Origin: VFZS01 sp964353255
Lineage (GTDB): Bacteria > Acidobacteriota > Terriglobia > Bryobacterales > Bryobacteraceae
Reading direction: 5' to 3'
Assembly (NCBI GenBank): GCA_964353255.1
Contig: CAYGVJ010000150.1
Span: forward strand, 1 to 12,741
DNA: 12,741 bases
Part shown: positions 1-7,258 of the stretch, one piece after another
Layout: the number at the start of each line of letters is the position of its first letter
Numbering within the stretch: the first letter of the stretch is position 1
The notes under the pieces: generated by a model
Databases searched by the model: none
What the model was told of the DNA's origin: nothing
What the model saw: the letters and a program-made list of their open reading frames with translations, nothing else
Made by a program: the position numbers and the translations under genes

Positions 1-1893
1 GGCATCGTCATCGACGACGCCATCATCGTGCTGGAGAACATCTACCGGTGGATTCAGGAGAAGGACGTGCCCCCCAAGGAGGCCGCGGTGCGGGCCACCA
101 AAGAGATCGCGCTGGCGGTGATGGCGACCACGCTGTCGCTGGTGATCATCTTCGTGCCCATCGCCTTCATGACCGGCTACGCCCGGCGGTACCTCAACCA
201 GTTCGGCTGGACCATGGCCATGGCCATTCTGGTGTCGATGCTGGTGGCCTTCACGCTGACGCCCACGCTCAGTTCGCGCCTGCTGCGCCGGAAGACGGCC
301 GCAAGCGGGGGCCACGGGCACGACCGCTCCTGGAGGGCCCGCCCGTACGTCAATCTGCTGAACTGGGCGCTCAATCACCGCTGGGCGGTGGTGCTCCTGG
401 CGCTGGCGGCGTTCGGCTCCACCTTTGTGGCGTACCGATTCATCGGCCGCGACTGGATGCCCCAGGAAGACCAGAATGAACTCTCCGTGTCTATGGAGCT
501 GCCGGAAGGCTCTTCGGTCGAGGAAACCGAGCGGGTGGCGCTGGCGATGGCCAAGCGGATCGAGCAGGTCCCGGGCGTGACGGTGGTGATCCCCTCGACC
601 CACGGCATGCGGAATCGCGTGAACTTCGGCGAGATCAGCGTGTTGCTGAAGCCGGCGAACGAGCGCGACGACATCGTGCGGATGGGCCAGCGCGTCCGGG
701 AGGCCCTGCGACCGTGGGCTTACACCCGCCCCGGGGTCCGCTTCCCCAATGTGCTGGGCGGACGCGAGACCTTCTCGCCCATCCGGGCATCGCTGCTGGG
801 GCCGGAACTCAAGCCGCTGGTAGAACTGGGCAAGCAGGTCAACCAGGAACTGGTGAAGGTGCCCTCGGTGGCGGATGCCAGGGTCAGCCTCAACTTGAAC
901 AGCCCTGAAGTCCAGGTGGTCATCGACCGCACGCGGGCCTCCGACCTGGGAGTGCGCGCCAGCGACATCGCCGGGGCGGTGCGCCTGCTGATGTCCGGCG
1001 AGGACCAAATCTCGACGTACAAGGAGGGCTCCGAGCAGTATATGGTCACCATGCGACTGCTGCCCAGCCAGCGGGACTCGACCGCGGCGCTGAGCCGCAT
1101 CCTGGTGCCCTCCACGAAGCTGGGCTTGATCCGGCTGGACTCGGTGGCCCGGCTGGAGCGGGGCCTGGGTCCCTCGAGCATCGACCGCTTCAACCGGCAG
1201 TTCGCGGTCAGCCTGTTCGGCAATGTGGCTCCGGGTTACTCGCTGGCGGACGCCGCTACCGGCACGATGGATGCCATCGAGCAGGTGGGCCTGCCAGCCG
1301 GGTACAGCGTCTTCTTCTCCGGGCAGGTGCAGATCCTGGAGGAGACCACCCAGAATATGCTGATGGCACTGGGGCTGGCGGCCATCTTCATGTACATGGT
1401 CCTGGCCGCCCAGTTCGAGAGCCTGATCCACCCGTTCATCATCCTGCTGGGCCTGCCGCTGGCTATCCCGTTCGCGTTGATCTCGCTGATCGGCACCGGA
1501 CGCTCACTGAACCTGTTCAGCGCGCTGGGCGTGCTGCTGCTAATCGGCATTGTCAAGAAGAATGGAATCCTGCAAATCGATTACATGAACCGTCTGTACC
1601 GACAGGGGATGCCGCTCCGGGAGGCCATCCTGGAAGCCAACCGGGTGCGGCTGCGGCCCATTCTGATGACCACGTCTGCGATCGTGGCGGGGATGATCCC
1701 GACGGCCATAGGCATCGGGGTGGGGGCCTCGCAGCGCTCGGCCATTGCGGTGACCATCATCGGCGGGCAGACCCTGTGCCTGCTGCTGTCGCTGCTGGTG
1801 GTTCCCACGGCCTACTCCTTCGTCGAGGAGGCCAAGGCCTGGCTGGGGCGTAGGCGGCTGGCCCCGGCGCCGGCGCCGGCGGCCGGGGACTGA
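1..1893 (+). CDS. RND-family efflux transporter permease subunit, C-terminal part (5' end outside window)
   Basis: Inner-membrane permease of a tripartite pump that uses the proton gradient to export drugs or other small molecules through a periplasmic adaptor and an outer-membrane channel. The reading frame is open from base 1, so the gene starts upstream; 630 residues are present against about 1030 in the family. The fragment begins inside TM4 with the sequence GIVIDDAIIVLEN, whose paired Asp residues match the proton-relay pair of AcrB-type pumps. TM5-6, the second large periplasmic loop (about residues 145-455) and TM8-12 follow. A KKNGIL motif (codons 1555-1572) carries the lysine equivalent to the relay lysine of AcrB. 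The protein ends with a low-complexity Ala-Pro tail. The closest resemblance by eye is to AcrB/MdtB-like (HAE1) members rather than metal pumps, but the substrate cannot be read. A short GC stem and a run of seven T residues follow at about 1896-1925, a weak candidate terminator. Confidence 0.93.
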   Translation, partial: GIVIDDAIIVLENIYRWIQEKDVPPKEAAVRATKEIALAVMATTLSLVIIFVPIAFMTGYARRYLNQFGWTMAMAILVSMLVAFTLTPTLSSRLLRRKTAASGGHGHDRSWRARPYVNLLNWALNHRWAVVLLALAAFGSTFVAYRFIGRDWMPQEDQNELSVSMELPEGSSVEETERVALAMAKRIEQVPGVTVVIPSTHGMRNRVNFGEISVLLKPANERDDIVRMGQRVREALRPWAYTRPGVRFPNVLGGRETFSPIRASLLGPELKPLVELGKQVNQELVKVPSVADARVSLNLNSPEVQVVIDRTRASDLGVRASDIAGAVRLLMSGEDQISTYKEGSEQYMVTMRLLPSQRDSTAALSRILVPSTKLGLIRLDSVARLERGLGPSSIDRFNRQFAVSLFGNVAPGYSLADAATGTMDAIEQVGLPAGYSVFFSGQVQILEETTQNMLMALGLAAIFMYMVLAAQFESLIHPFIILLGLPLAIPFALISLIGTGRSLNLFSALGVLLLIGIVKKNGILQIDYMNRLYRQGMPLREAILEANRVRLRPILMTTSAIVAGMIPTAIGIGVGASQRSAIAVTIIGGQTLCLLLSLLVVPTAYSFVEEAKAWLGRRRLAPAPAPAAGD

Positions 1894-1976
1894 GCCGCGG
1901 GGCCACGCGACACCTCATTTTTTTACAACCTTAACCACCCTTTCTGCGTCTTACCGAGTGACAAGAGGTGGCAGAG

Positions 1977-2171
1977 ATGCTCCGGATAACTGGCATTCCG
2001 ACCAAGAAGGAGTGCAAGGGCTGGGCCTACTGTCCGATCTGCACTCGCACCGTAGAGACCCAGGTGGTTCTGGCCGGGAAGCGGGCCTACGTGAAGCCCG
2101 GGCAGAGGTGCCCGCGTTGCTCTTCCCCGCTGGAGGTGGCCTCGGTGCTGCGTGACCTGATGGCGGCGTAG
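1977..2171 (+). CDS. Small zinc-ribbon protein (64 aa), function unknown
   Basis: A 64-residue cytoplasmic protein with two CxxC knuckles, CPIC (residues 19-22) and CPRC (45-48), separated by about 22 residues, as expected for a single structural zinc ribbon. An extra Cys13 lies before the first knuckle. There is no transmembrane segment or catalytic motif. The ATG at 1977 is preferred over the in-frame GTG at 1968, because the purine-rich AAGAGG at 1963-1968 sits 8 bases before that ATG and touches the GTG. It lies 83 bases after the RND gene on the same strand. Such tiny ribbons may bind nucleic acid or protein, but no specific family is recognised. Its TAG stop is the left edge of the repeat element that follows. 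Confidence 0.65.
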   Translation: MLRITGIPTKKECKGWAYCPICTRTVETQVVLAGKRAYVKPGQRCPRCSSPLEVASVLRDLMAA

Positions 2172-2172
2172 C

Positions 2173-2308
2173 CCCAACACTGTTCAGTTAAGGCTGGACC
2201 ACTCGCTCACGCTCGTGGCTCGCCCAGGTTTCATGCACCCTCGCAAGCTGTTGCCGAGCCGCGACCGTCAGGGAGCGGTCAGGATCCGGCAAACTGAACA
2301 GTATTGGG
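2173..2308. repeat. MITE-like element with 17-bp imperfect terminal inverted repeats
   Basis: The arms are 2173-2189 (cccaacactgttcagtt) and 2292-2308 (aactgaacagtattggg), complementary at 16 of 17 positions. A second, nested inverted repeat pairs 2214-2222 with 2255-2263 (8 of 9). A 7-bp direct repeat, tagcccc, occurs at 2169-2175 and 2311-2317 and could be a target duplication, although it overlaps the left arm by three bases. No ORF of note lies inside. It may be a non-autonomous transposable element or a structured RNA; the sequence cannot decide between them. Confidence 0.5.
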
Positions 2309-2353
2309 TCTAGCCCCCTGATTCCCTTTACAGCCTTGACGCTCCCTGACGGT
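2264..2353. repeat. 13-bp perfect inverted repeat upstream of the mannonate dehydratase-like gene
   Basis: accgtcagggagc at 2264-2276 is repeated in exact reverse complement as gctccctgacggt at 2341-2353. The right copy lies only 34 bases before the start codon at 2388. The left copy is inside the MITE-like element and the right copy outside it. Pairing of the two in a leader RNA would bring the ribosome-binding region close to a long stem. Whether it is regulatory or part of a dispersed repeat is unknown. Confidence 0.4.
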
Positions 2354-2387
2354 TCGTGACATCCTCGTCTACTCGACAGGAGAGAAC

Positions 2388-3461
2388 ATGGACCGCAGGG
2401 CCTTCTTCTATCTGGGCGCCGCAGCCGCCGGCGCGCCGCCCCAGACCAAACCCACGCGCCGCAACGCGCTGATGAAACTGGGCACCCAGCACGGCTCTTC
2501 CGACGAGATCCTCCGTGTGCTGGCCGCTCTCGGGATCAATCACATTTGCGCGACGCTGCCCTCACCCAAGCTGGACGAAAGCTGGTCGGTGGAGGGCCTG
2601 AGCCGGCTGCGGGAGCGGGTCAATTCGCACGGCATCCAGCTCGAAATCGTGCCCCTGCCCCTGAGTTCCAGCTACATCACCCGCGCCGAGAACCCCAACA
2701 TCATGCTGGGCCGCAGCCCGGAGCGGGACCGGGAGATCGACGATATCTGCCAGATGATTCGCAACGCCGCCCAGGCCGGCATCCCGGCGCTCAAGTACAA
2801 CCTCACCATCCTGGGCGTGGTCCGCACCGAATCCACGCCCGGGCGCGGCGGCGCACGCTACTCCACTTTCGTCTACGACCAGGCCAAGCAAGATCCCCCG
2901 CTGACCGAAGCCGGCCACCTCACCGAAGAGATGTTCTGGGAACGCATTACCTACTTCCTGAAACGGGTGATCCCGGTGGCCGAGGAGTATAAAGTCAAGA
3001 TGGCCTGCCATCCCCACGACCCAGGGATGCCCAAGGGACGGGGTTTTCGCGGCGTCGAGCGGGTTCTGGGCAGCGTCGAGGGCCTCAAGCGCTTCATCGA
3101 GATAACCCCCAGCCCTTACCATGGGCTCAATTTCTGCCAGGGCACCGTGGCGGAGATGCTCCAGGATCCGGCCCGGGAGATCTTCGACGTGATCCGCTAC
3201 TTCGGCCGCCGGCGCAAGATCTTCAACGTGCACTTCCGGAACATCCGGGGGCGTTTTCTCAACTTCCAGGAAACTTTCCCGGACGATGGCGAGGTGAACA
3301 TGCTTGAGGCCGTCCGCGTCTACAAGGAGGTGGGCTACGACGGCATGCTGATGCCCGACCACGTGCCGCGCATCGAAGGGGACACGGGTGGCCGGCAGGC
3401 CTTCGCCTACGCCTTCGGGTACATTCGGGCCCTGCTCCAGATGGTGAACCAGGAAACCTGA
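2388..3461 (+). CDS. uxuA: Mannonate dehydratase-like TIM-barrel enzyme with Tat-type leader
   Basis: A 357-residue protein resembling UxuA, which dehydrates D-mannonate to 2-keto-3-deoxygluconate in hexuronate catabolism. The metal-site motifs expected of the family are visible: CHPHDP (207-212), NFCQGT (248-253, Cys250), VHFRN (281-285, His282) and MPDH (322-325, Asp324). It is a little shorter than E. coli UxuA (about 394 residues). The N-terminus MDRRAFFYLGAAAAGAP looks like a short Tat leader, a twin arginine followed by a small hydrophobic stretch, so the enzyme may act outside the cytoplasm; canonical UxuA is cytoplasmic. The ATG at 2388 has a good caggagag ribosome site 3-10 bases upstream. 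It is the first gene of a three-gene operon, with the next start within 5-20 bases. The fold and metal site are well supported. The exact substrate is not, because many secreted relatives remain untested. Confidence 0.8.
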   Translation: MDRRAFFYLGAAAAGAPPQTKPTRRNALMKLGTQHGSSDEILRVLAALGINHICATLPSPKLDESWSVEGLSRLRERVNSHGIQLEIVPLPLSSSYITRAENPNIMLGRSPERDREIDDICQMIRNAAQAGIPALKYNLTILGVVRTESTPGRGGARYSTFVYDQAKQDPPLTEAGHLTEEMFWERITYFLKRVIPVAEEYKVKMACHPHDPGMPKGRGFRGVERVLGSVEGLKRFIEITPSPYHGLNFCQGTVAEMLQDPAREIFDVIRYFGRRRKIFNVHFRNIRGRFLNFQETFPDDGEVNMLEAVRVYKEVGYDGMLMPDHVPRIEGDTGGRQAFAYAFGYIRALLQMVNQET

Positions 3462-3481
3462 GTGCTATGCTGCGGGGTGGT

Positions 3482-4714
3482 ATGGACGCCTCCGAATGGA
3501 TTCCTTTGCGCTGGCCAGGGGAGTGGCCGGCCTCGGCGCTGGAGCTTCTGCAAGGCACGCCCATCAACTGCCTGGTGGTGAGCCGGCAGCCGGGGCTCGA
3601 GGCAGTGCTGGAGCGCGCGCGGAGCCTGGGTGTGGCGGTGGCTGCTCTGGAGGGGGAAGCGCCGGAGCCGGTCCTGGCGGTCCGGGACGCCGTCTGGCCG
3701 GGCATTGCGCGCGGGACCGGGACTGGCGCGGGTCCGACCGGCCTGCCCTGGGTCGATTCCAACGGCTGGTTCATCCAGCTCGCACGGGCGCGCACACCTT
3801 CCAAGACCTGCTGGGTGTTCGCAGATCCCCCGGCCAAGGACCGTCTTCTGAGCCCCGCTTCTTATGAGCTGGCGGTGGCGGATGCTGAAGCCTACGGGGG
3901 GCGCTGGGTGGTTTCCCTGGATGAACGAGTGCGCGCGGGGCTGACGGCAGGGGAGGCGCGGGCGGTCGAGACTTGGAGGAGGCTGGGGCGCGCGCTGGAG
4001 TTTTTCAAGGCCCGGCGGGGCTGGAATGAGTTTCGGCTGGTCAGCGCAGTGGCGTTGATCTCGGATTTCTCCGGCCCCAATGAGGAGTTGAGCGGGGAGT
4101 TCCTCAATCTGGCCGCGCGGCGTCCTCTGCCTGTGCGGCCGATCGAGAAGTCGGCGGCCGCGGCAGCCTCTTTTTCCGGGCTGAAGGCCATCATTTACCC
4201 CGACCAGTCGCCGCCGGAGGAGCAGTTGCGCCGGAAGCTGCTCGCGTTCGTGCGCGCCGGGGGTCTGCTCATCGCCAACCACCAGTGGACGCCCCTGCTG
4301 GGGGAGGCGGCCGAGGGCGACGCTTACCGGCGATTCCAGGTGCGCCGACTGGGCCGCGGGCGGCTGGCAGTCGCCAGGGAGGCGATGCTGGACGCGTATG
4401 CGGCGGTCATGGACGTCCACCTGCTCTTGAGCCACCGCTGGGATCCGGTTCAGTTCTTCAACGCCGGCTCGCTGAATTCCCACTACGCCGCCTCGCCGGA
4501 CGGCAGGAGAGCCGTGGTCCAGCTTCTGAACTATGCCATGCGGCCGGCGGGCCATCCGGTGTCGGTGAGTTTCCCGGTGCGCTACCGCGCCGCGCGCTTG
4601 TGGACCCTGGAAGCCAACGAGCCGGCGCCGCTCAAGCTGGACCGGGCCGAGCGAGGCGTCGAGGCTTACTTGCCGCCGCTTCAAGCCTATGCGGCCGTCG
4701 AGCTGGAGGCCTAG
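3482..4714 (+). CDS. Hypothetical protein, possible degenerate glycoside-hydrolase-like protein
   Basis: A 410-residue protein of unknown function. The N-terminal part (about 1-170) contains a PWVDSNGW motif (89-96) and alternating strands and helices, reminiscent of a shortened TIM barrel. The middle (about 185-270) ends in a Rossmann-like stretch, LLAFVRAGGLLIANHQW, like the glutamine-amidotransferase-fold domain of some beta-galactosidase-type hydrolases. The C-terminus (about 340-410) looks like a small beta-sandwich. No pair of catalytic acids could be assigned and there is no signal peptide. An alternative in-frame ATG at 3467 would add five residues; 3482 is preferred because a ggggtgg sequence lies just upstream. 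The gene begins 5-20 bases after the mannonate dehydratase-like gene and ends 2 bases before the DUF362 gene, so all three are probably co-transcribed and serve one carbohydrate-related pathway (inference). Confidence 0.75.
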   Translation: MDASEWIPLRWPGEWPASALELLQGTPINCLVVSRQPGLEAVLERARSLGVAVAALEGEAPEPVLAVRDAVWPGIARGTGTGAGPTGLPWVDSNGWFIQLARARTPSKTCWVFADPPAKDRLLSPASYELAVADAEAYGGRWVVSLDERVRAGLTAGEARAVETWRRLGRALEFFKARRGWNEFRLVSAVALISDFSGPNEELSGEFLNLAARRPLPVRPIEKSAAAAASFSGLKAIIYPDQSPPEEQLRRKLLAFVRAGGLLIANHQWTPLLGEAAEGDAYRRFQVRRLGRGRLAVAREAMLDAYAAVMDVHLLLSHRWDPVQFFNAGSLNSHYAASPDGRRAVVQLLNYAMRPAGHPVSVSFPVRYRAARLWTLEANEPAPLKLDRAERGVEAYLPPLQAYAAVELEA

Positions 4715-4716
4715 CG

Positions 4717-5838
4717 ATGCACGGGCAGATGACTCGCCGAGAGCTGCTTGCGGGATTGGGCGCCGCCGCGACGGTGCGCAGCGCCGCCAAGGCGCCCACG
4801 GCTCCGGTGGCCGTCGCCAGGTGCCCGACCTACGGTGCGGAGCTGCTGCCCGCCTTGCGGCGCATGTTCGATCAGTTGGGCGGCCTGGGCCGGCTGGTCA
4901 AGGGCAAGACGGTGGCCATCAAGCTGAACCTCACTGGCGGCCCGGGCTACCGGATGGGCTACCGCCCGGCGGAACTGGCGCAGTGGGTACACCCGCAGGT
5001 AGTAGGCGCGACCGTGCATCTGTTGGGCCGGGCGGGCGCGCGCCGCATCCGGCTCTTGGAAAGCCCCTGGTCCACGGCGGAGCCGCTCGAGGAATACATG
5101 CTCGCGGCCGGCTGGGACCCGCAGGTCTTCCTGAACGCCGCCCGGCGCGTCGAGTGCGAGAACACTAACTACCTCGGGCGAGGGAAGAGGTACTCGCGCC
5201 TGCCGGTCCCCGGCGGCGGCTACGTCTTCAAGGCCTACGACCTGAACCACTCCTACGAGGACTGCGACGTCTTCGTCTCCTTGGCCAAGCTGAAGGAGCA
5301 CGGCACGACGGGCATCACCTTGTCGATAAAGAACTGTTTCGGCAACACGCCTTGCACCATTTACGGGGAGGGCGCGGGCAAGGATGAACCCAGCGAGTTC
5401 CCGCGCGGCGGCCGCAATCCGCTGCACTACGGCAACCGGCAGCCGGCCGGCTGGCGGGAGAACGACCCGTCGTCGCCGCGCGAGGACGGTTACCGGGTGC
5501 CCCGGATCATCGTGGATCTGGTGGCCGCGCGCCCGATTCACCTGGCTATCATCGACGGGATCGAATCCATGGCCGCGGGCGAAGGGCCGTGGATTTCGGG
5601 CGTACGCCCCATCAGCCCGCGCTTGCTGGTGGTGGGGACCAACTGTGTGACTACCGACGCGGTGGCCGCCGCGCTCATGGGTTTCGACCCGCTGGCGGAC
5701 CGCGGGCAGCCGCCCTTCGAGCGCTGCGACAGCACGCTGCGCCTGGCCGAGGAGGTGGGCTTGGGCACGCGCGATCCGAAGCGCATCGAGGTGGTAGGCA
5801 CGCCGATCGCCGAGGCGGTCGTGCCGTTCCGAGTGTAG
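4717..5838 (+). CDS. DUF362 domain protein with Tat-type leader
   Basis: A 373-residue member of the DUF362 family, whose biochemical role is not established. Recognisable family segments are VAIKLNLTG (66-74), VFVSLAKLKEHGTTGITLSI (185-204) followed by KNCFGN (205-210), IIDGIESMAAGEGPW (278-292) and VGTNCVTTDAVAAALMGFDP (306-325). The start MHGQMTRRELLAGLGAAATV has a twin-arginine leader (RR at 7-8), which suggests export by Tat. Start 4717 is chosen because ggagg at 4704-4708 lies 8 bases upstream. The open frame extends further back to 4285, but that stretch is a shadow of the preceding gene. The gap to the upstream stop is 2 bases, so this is the third gene of the operon. It converges on the minus-strand repeat protein, with only 26 bases and a hairpin between the two stops. 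No CxxC-rich ferredoxin domain, seen in some DUF362 proteins, is present. Confidence 0.85.
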   Translation: MHGQMTRRELLAGLGAAATVRSAAKAPTAPVAVARCPTYGAELLPALRRMFDQLGGLGRLVKGKTVAIKLNLTGGPGYRMGYRPAELAQWVHPQVVGATVHLLGRAGARRIRLLESPWSTAEPLEEYMLAAGWDPQVFLNAARRVECENTNYLGRGKRYSRLPVPGGGYVFKAYDLNHSYEDCDVFVSLAKLKEHGTTGITLSIKNCFGNTPCTIYGEGAGKDEPSEFPRGGRNPLHYGNRQPAGWRENDPSSPREDGYRVPRIIVDLVAARPIHLAIIDGIESMAAGEGPWISGVRPISPRLLVVGTNCVTTDAVAAALMGFDPLADRGQPPFERCDSTLRLAEEVGLGTRDPKRIEVVGTPIAEAVVPFRV

Positions 5839-5841
5839 GCA

Positions 5842-5864
5842 GCAGGCGAAACCGCCTGCCCCAC
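5842..5864 (+). repeat. Palindromic repeat A (hairpin plus CCCAC), between convergent genes
   Basis: Arms gcaggcg (5842-5848) and cgcctgc (5853-5859) enclose a 4-base loop and are followed by cccac. An outer pair, gtagg (5835-5839) and cctac (5864-5868), extends it and includes the stop codons of both converging genes. It could act as a bidirectional terminator, although no T-run follows. It belongs with the hairpins near 7190, 10930 and 12425, which share the same trailing CCCAC. Confidence 0.65.
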
Positions 5865-6884
5865 CTACCAGCCGACTTCAACCTCGTAGTGGTCCGCGCC
5901 GCCACTCGAGTCGTCAATCTCGAAGATCAAGCGGTAGCCGTTGCGGCGGGAAGGGTACTCGACGATCTCCACGCGCCCGCGCCCGCGCAGCCGGCGCACA
6001 GTGGCGTTGGGGTTATCGCGGGTCGGGAGCGAGCGCGCGAAATCCGCCCGCTCCGAGGCGACCGGCGCGCCGTCCATCACCGCGACCCGCGCGCTCAAAC
6101 CCTCGACGATGACCCGGATGCGGCCGTCCACGCGGCCACTCCAGACCATCCCGCGGCGGGCGAAGGCAAAGCCCGTATCGTCGCGCGGCGGGCGGGACCA
6201 CGCCAGCGAGAAAGAATAATCGCCGGCCCCGCCCTGGGGGTCCCGGATGGCCACCTGCGCGGTGAAGTCGTTTTCCTCGTGGGGCTGCTGGATGAGGCGT
6301 ATCTGGCCGCGGCCTTCGGTGCGGTCCAGGCTGACCTGGGTGTCGCGTGCGGGCAGGGGACGGGAGAAGCGGAAGCGCTCGCGGGTGACCGCGCCCCCGC
6401 GCGCGGCCTCCGCAACGCACTCCTCCCGGCGGCAGCTCACGATGGCTTCTCCATCCACCCGGCCGCTCCAGGTGAGGCTTTCGCCGCGCTCGGAGCTGGA
6501 AGCAGGTCCCGGCGTGGCCGGGCCGAAGAAGCGGCCTCCGGATTCCCAGTAGAACGCCAGCGAGTAGAAGGAACTGCCGCCCTGGGGGTCTTCGATGAGC
6601 ACCGAGAGGGTGTAGTTGTTCTCCAGGCGGGGCTGCTCGAGGATGCGCGCGTGCCCGCGTCCTTCGACCACCGCGAGGCGCCCGTTCTGGCGGCTGTCCG
6701 GCAGGCGCTCGAAGAAACGGAAGCGCTGGCGCTGGACGGGCAGGCCCTGGCGCTCCTCGATGTCGATGCGGTTGCCGCGCACGCGCAGCACGATGACCCC
6801 ATCCACCTGCCCCTCCCAGACCATTTGCGGCTGGTCCTGGGCGAGCAGCAAGGGGCACAGCCAGAACAGCGAAAAGATCCTCAT
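5865..6884 (-). CDS. Secreted protein of three tandem ~93-residue repeats, family not recognised
   Basis: A 339-residue protein with a signal peptide (MRIFSLFWLCPLLLA, cleavage probably near residue 15-16) and then three copies of one domain at about 21-113, 137-229 and 246-339. Each begins with (M/L)(V/T)W(E/S)G(Q/R)VDG. Each has a central R(F/A)(R/D)F..(L)P segment, then (E/R)GRG, a Gln/Glu-Pro or Tyr-Pro segment, a D(P/S)(Q/S)GG turn, and ends in an aromatic beta strand. The regular strand pattern suggests three beta-sandwich-like units exposed in the periplasm or at the surface. No catalytic residues or anchor can be seen. There is no clear ribosome site upstream of the ATG, but the upstream Smr gene ends only 10 bases before it, so translation is probably coupled. 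A binding or structural role is possible; function is unknown. Confidence 0.8.
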   Translation of the reverse strand: MRIFSLFWLCPLLLAQDQPQMVWEGQVDGVIVLRVRGNRIDIEERQGLPVQRQRFRFFERLPDSRQNGRLAVVEGRGHARILEQPRLENNYTLSVLIEDPQGGSSFYSLAFYWESGGRFFGPATPGPASSSERGESLTWSGRVDGEAIVSCRREECVAEAARGGAVTRERFRFSRPLPARDTQVSLDRTEGRGQIRLIQQPHEENDFTAQVAIRDPQGGAGDYSFSLAWSRPPRDDTGFAFARRGMVWSGRVDGRIRVIVEGLSARVAVMDGAPVASERADFARSLPTRDNPNATVRRLRGRGRVEIVEYPSRRNGYRLIFEIDDSSGGADHYEVEVGW

Positions 6885-6894
6885 GGCGACGAGA

Positions 6895-7182
6895 TTAGCA
6901 CAGGGTGACCAGGGTGGCCCCCCAGCCGCCGGCCTCCGCGGGCGCGTCCTGGTAAGAAACGACGAAGGGCGTGCGCGCCAGCACCGCGCGGACGATCTCG
7001 CGCTGCACCCCGATGCCGCGCCCGTGGATGATCCGCAGGGCCTTCAGCCCCAGCCGGTGAGCTTCTTCGAGATACGCTTCCACGACCGCCTTGACCTCCG
7101 CCGGCGGCACGCTGTGCAAGTCGAAGACGTCAGTAATGGGGATGCGGACAGGCTCCGCGCCGAATTCCGGAAGCTCGGACAT
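6895..7182 (-). CDS. Stand-alone Smr-domain protein
   Basis: A 95-residue protein that is almost entirely an Smr domain, the nuclease or nucleic-acid-binding fold found at the C-terminus of MutS2. The hallmark DLH (21-23, here DLHS) and HGRG (53-56) motifs are both present, separated by a long helix, with the usual IVRAVLART helix after them. The family includes RNA and DNA endonucleases, so a nucleic-acid-cleaving role is plausible but not shown. Start MSELPEF at 7182 is chosen. The longer frame back to 7224 would translate the palindrome at 7190-7211, giving a compositionally odd extension. It lies 10 bases upstream of the three-repeat secreted protein on the same strand and 76 bases downstream of the ACT-domain gene. 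Confidence 0.8.
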   Translation of the reverse strand: MSELPEFGAEPVRIPITDVFDLHSVPPAEVKAVVEAYLEEAHRLGLKALRIIHGRGIGVQREIVRAVLARTPFVVSYQDAPAEAGGWGATLVTLC

Positions 7183-7186
7183 GGTC

Positions 7187-7211
7187 GTGGGACAGGCGGT
7201 TCCGCCTGTCC
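7187..7211 (-). repeat. Palindromic repeat B (perfect 10-bp arms), minus-strand orientation
   Basis: ggacaggcgg (7190-7199) and ccgcctgtcc (7202-7211) are perfect complements around a 2-base loop. Read on the minus strand the right arm is followed by CAC, giving the same CCCAC ending as repeats A, C and D. It lies just upstream of the Smr start codon, between the ACT and Smr genes. Confidence 0.65.
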
Positions 7212-7258
7212 GCTGATCCTTCACAGCTTCTAAGCGAGCGGTGCCGCGGGGCCTGCTG

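Noticed and set aside
3407..4684. A 425-residue minus-strand open frame opposite the hypothetical gene of the operon
   Set aside because: Arg/Pro/Gln-rich composition and no motif. The plus-strand gene fits the operon with tight spacing on both sides.
4285..4716. A 5' extension of the DUF362 frame by 144 codons
   Set aside because: It overlaps the preceding gene in another frame and has low-complexity Gly/Ala/Arg composition. A ribosome site and a Tat leader mark the start at 4717.
5842..5864. Repeat A as a standard intrinsic terminator
   Set aside because: The stem is good but no T-run follows on either strand, so it is listed as a repeat with only possible terminator activity.
5589..6908. 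A 439-residue plus-strand open frame across the secreted-repeat gene
   Set aside because: The minus-strand frame has a signal peptide and three matching repeats. The plus-strand translation has no domain structure.
7183..7224. An N-terminal extension of the Smr protein
   Set aside because: It translates the palindromic repeat B. The ATG at 7182 gives a normal Smr-domain protein.
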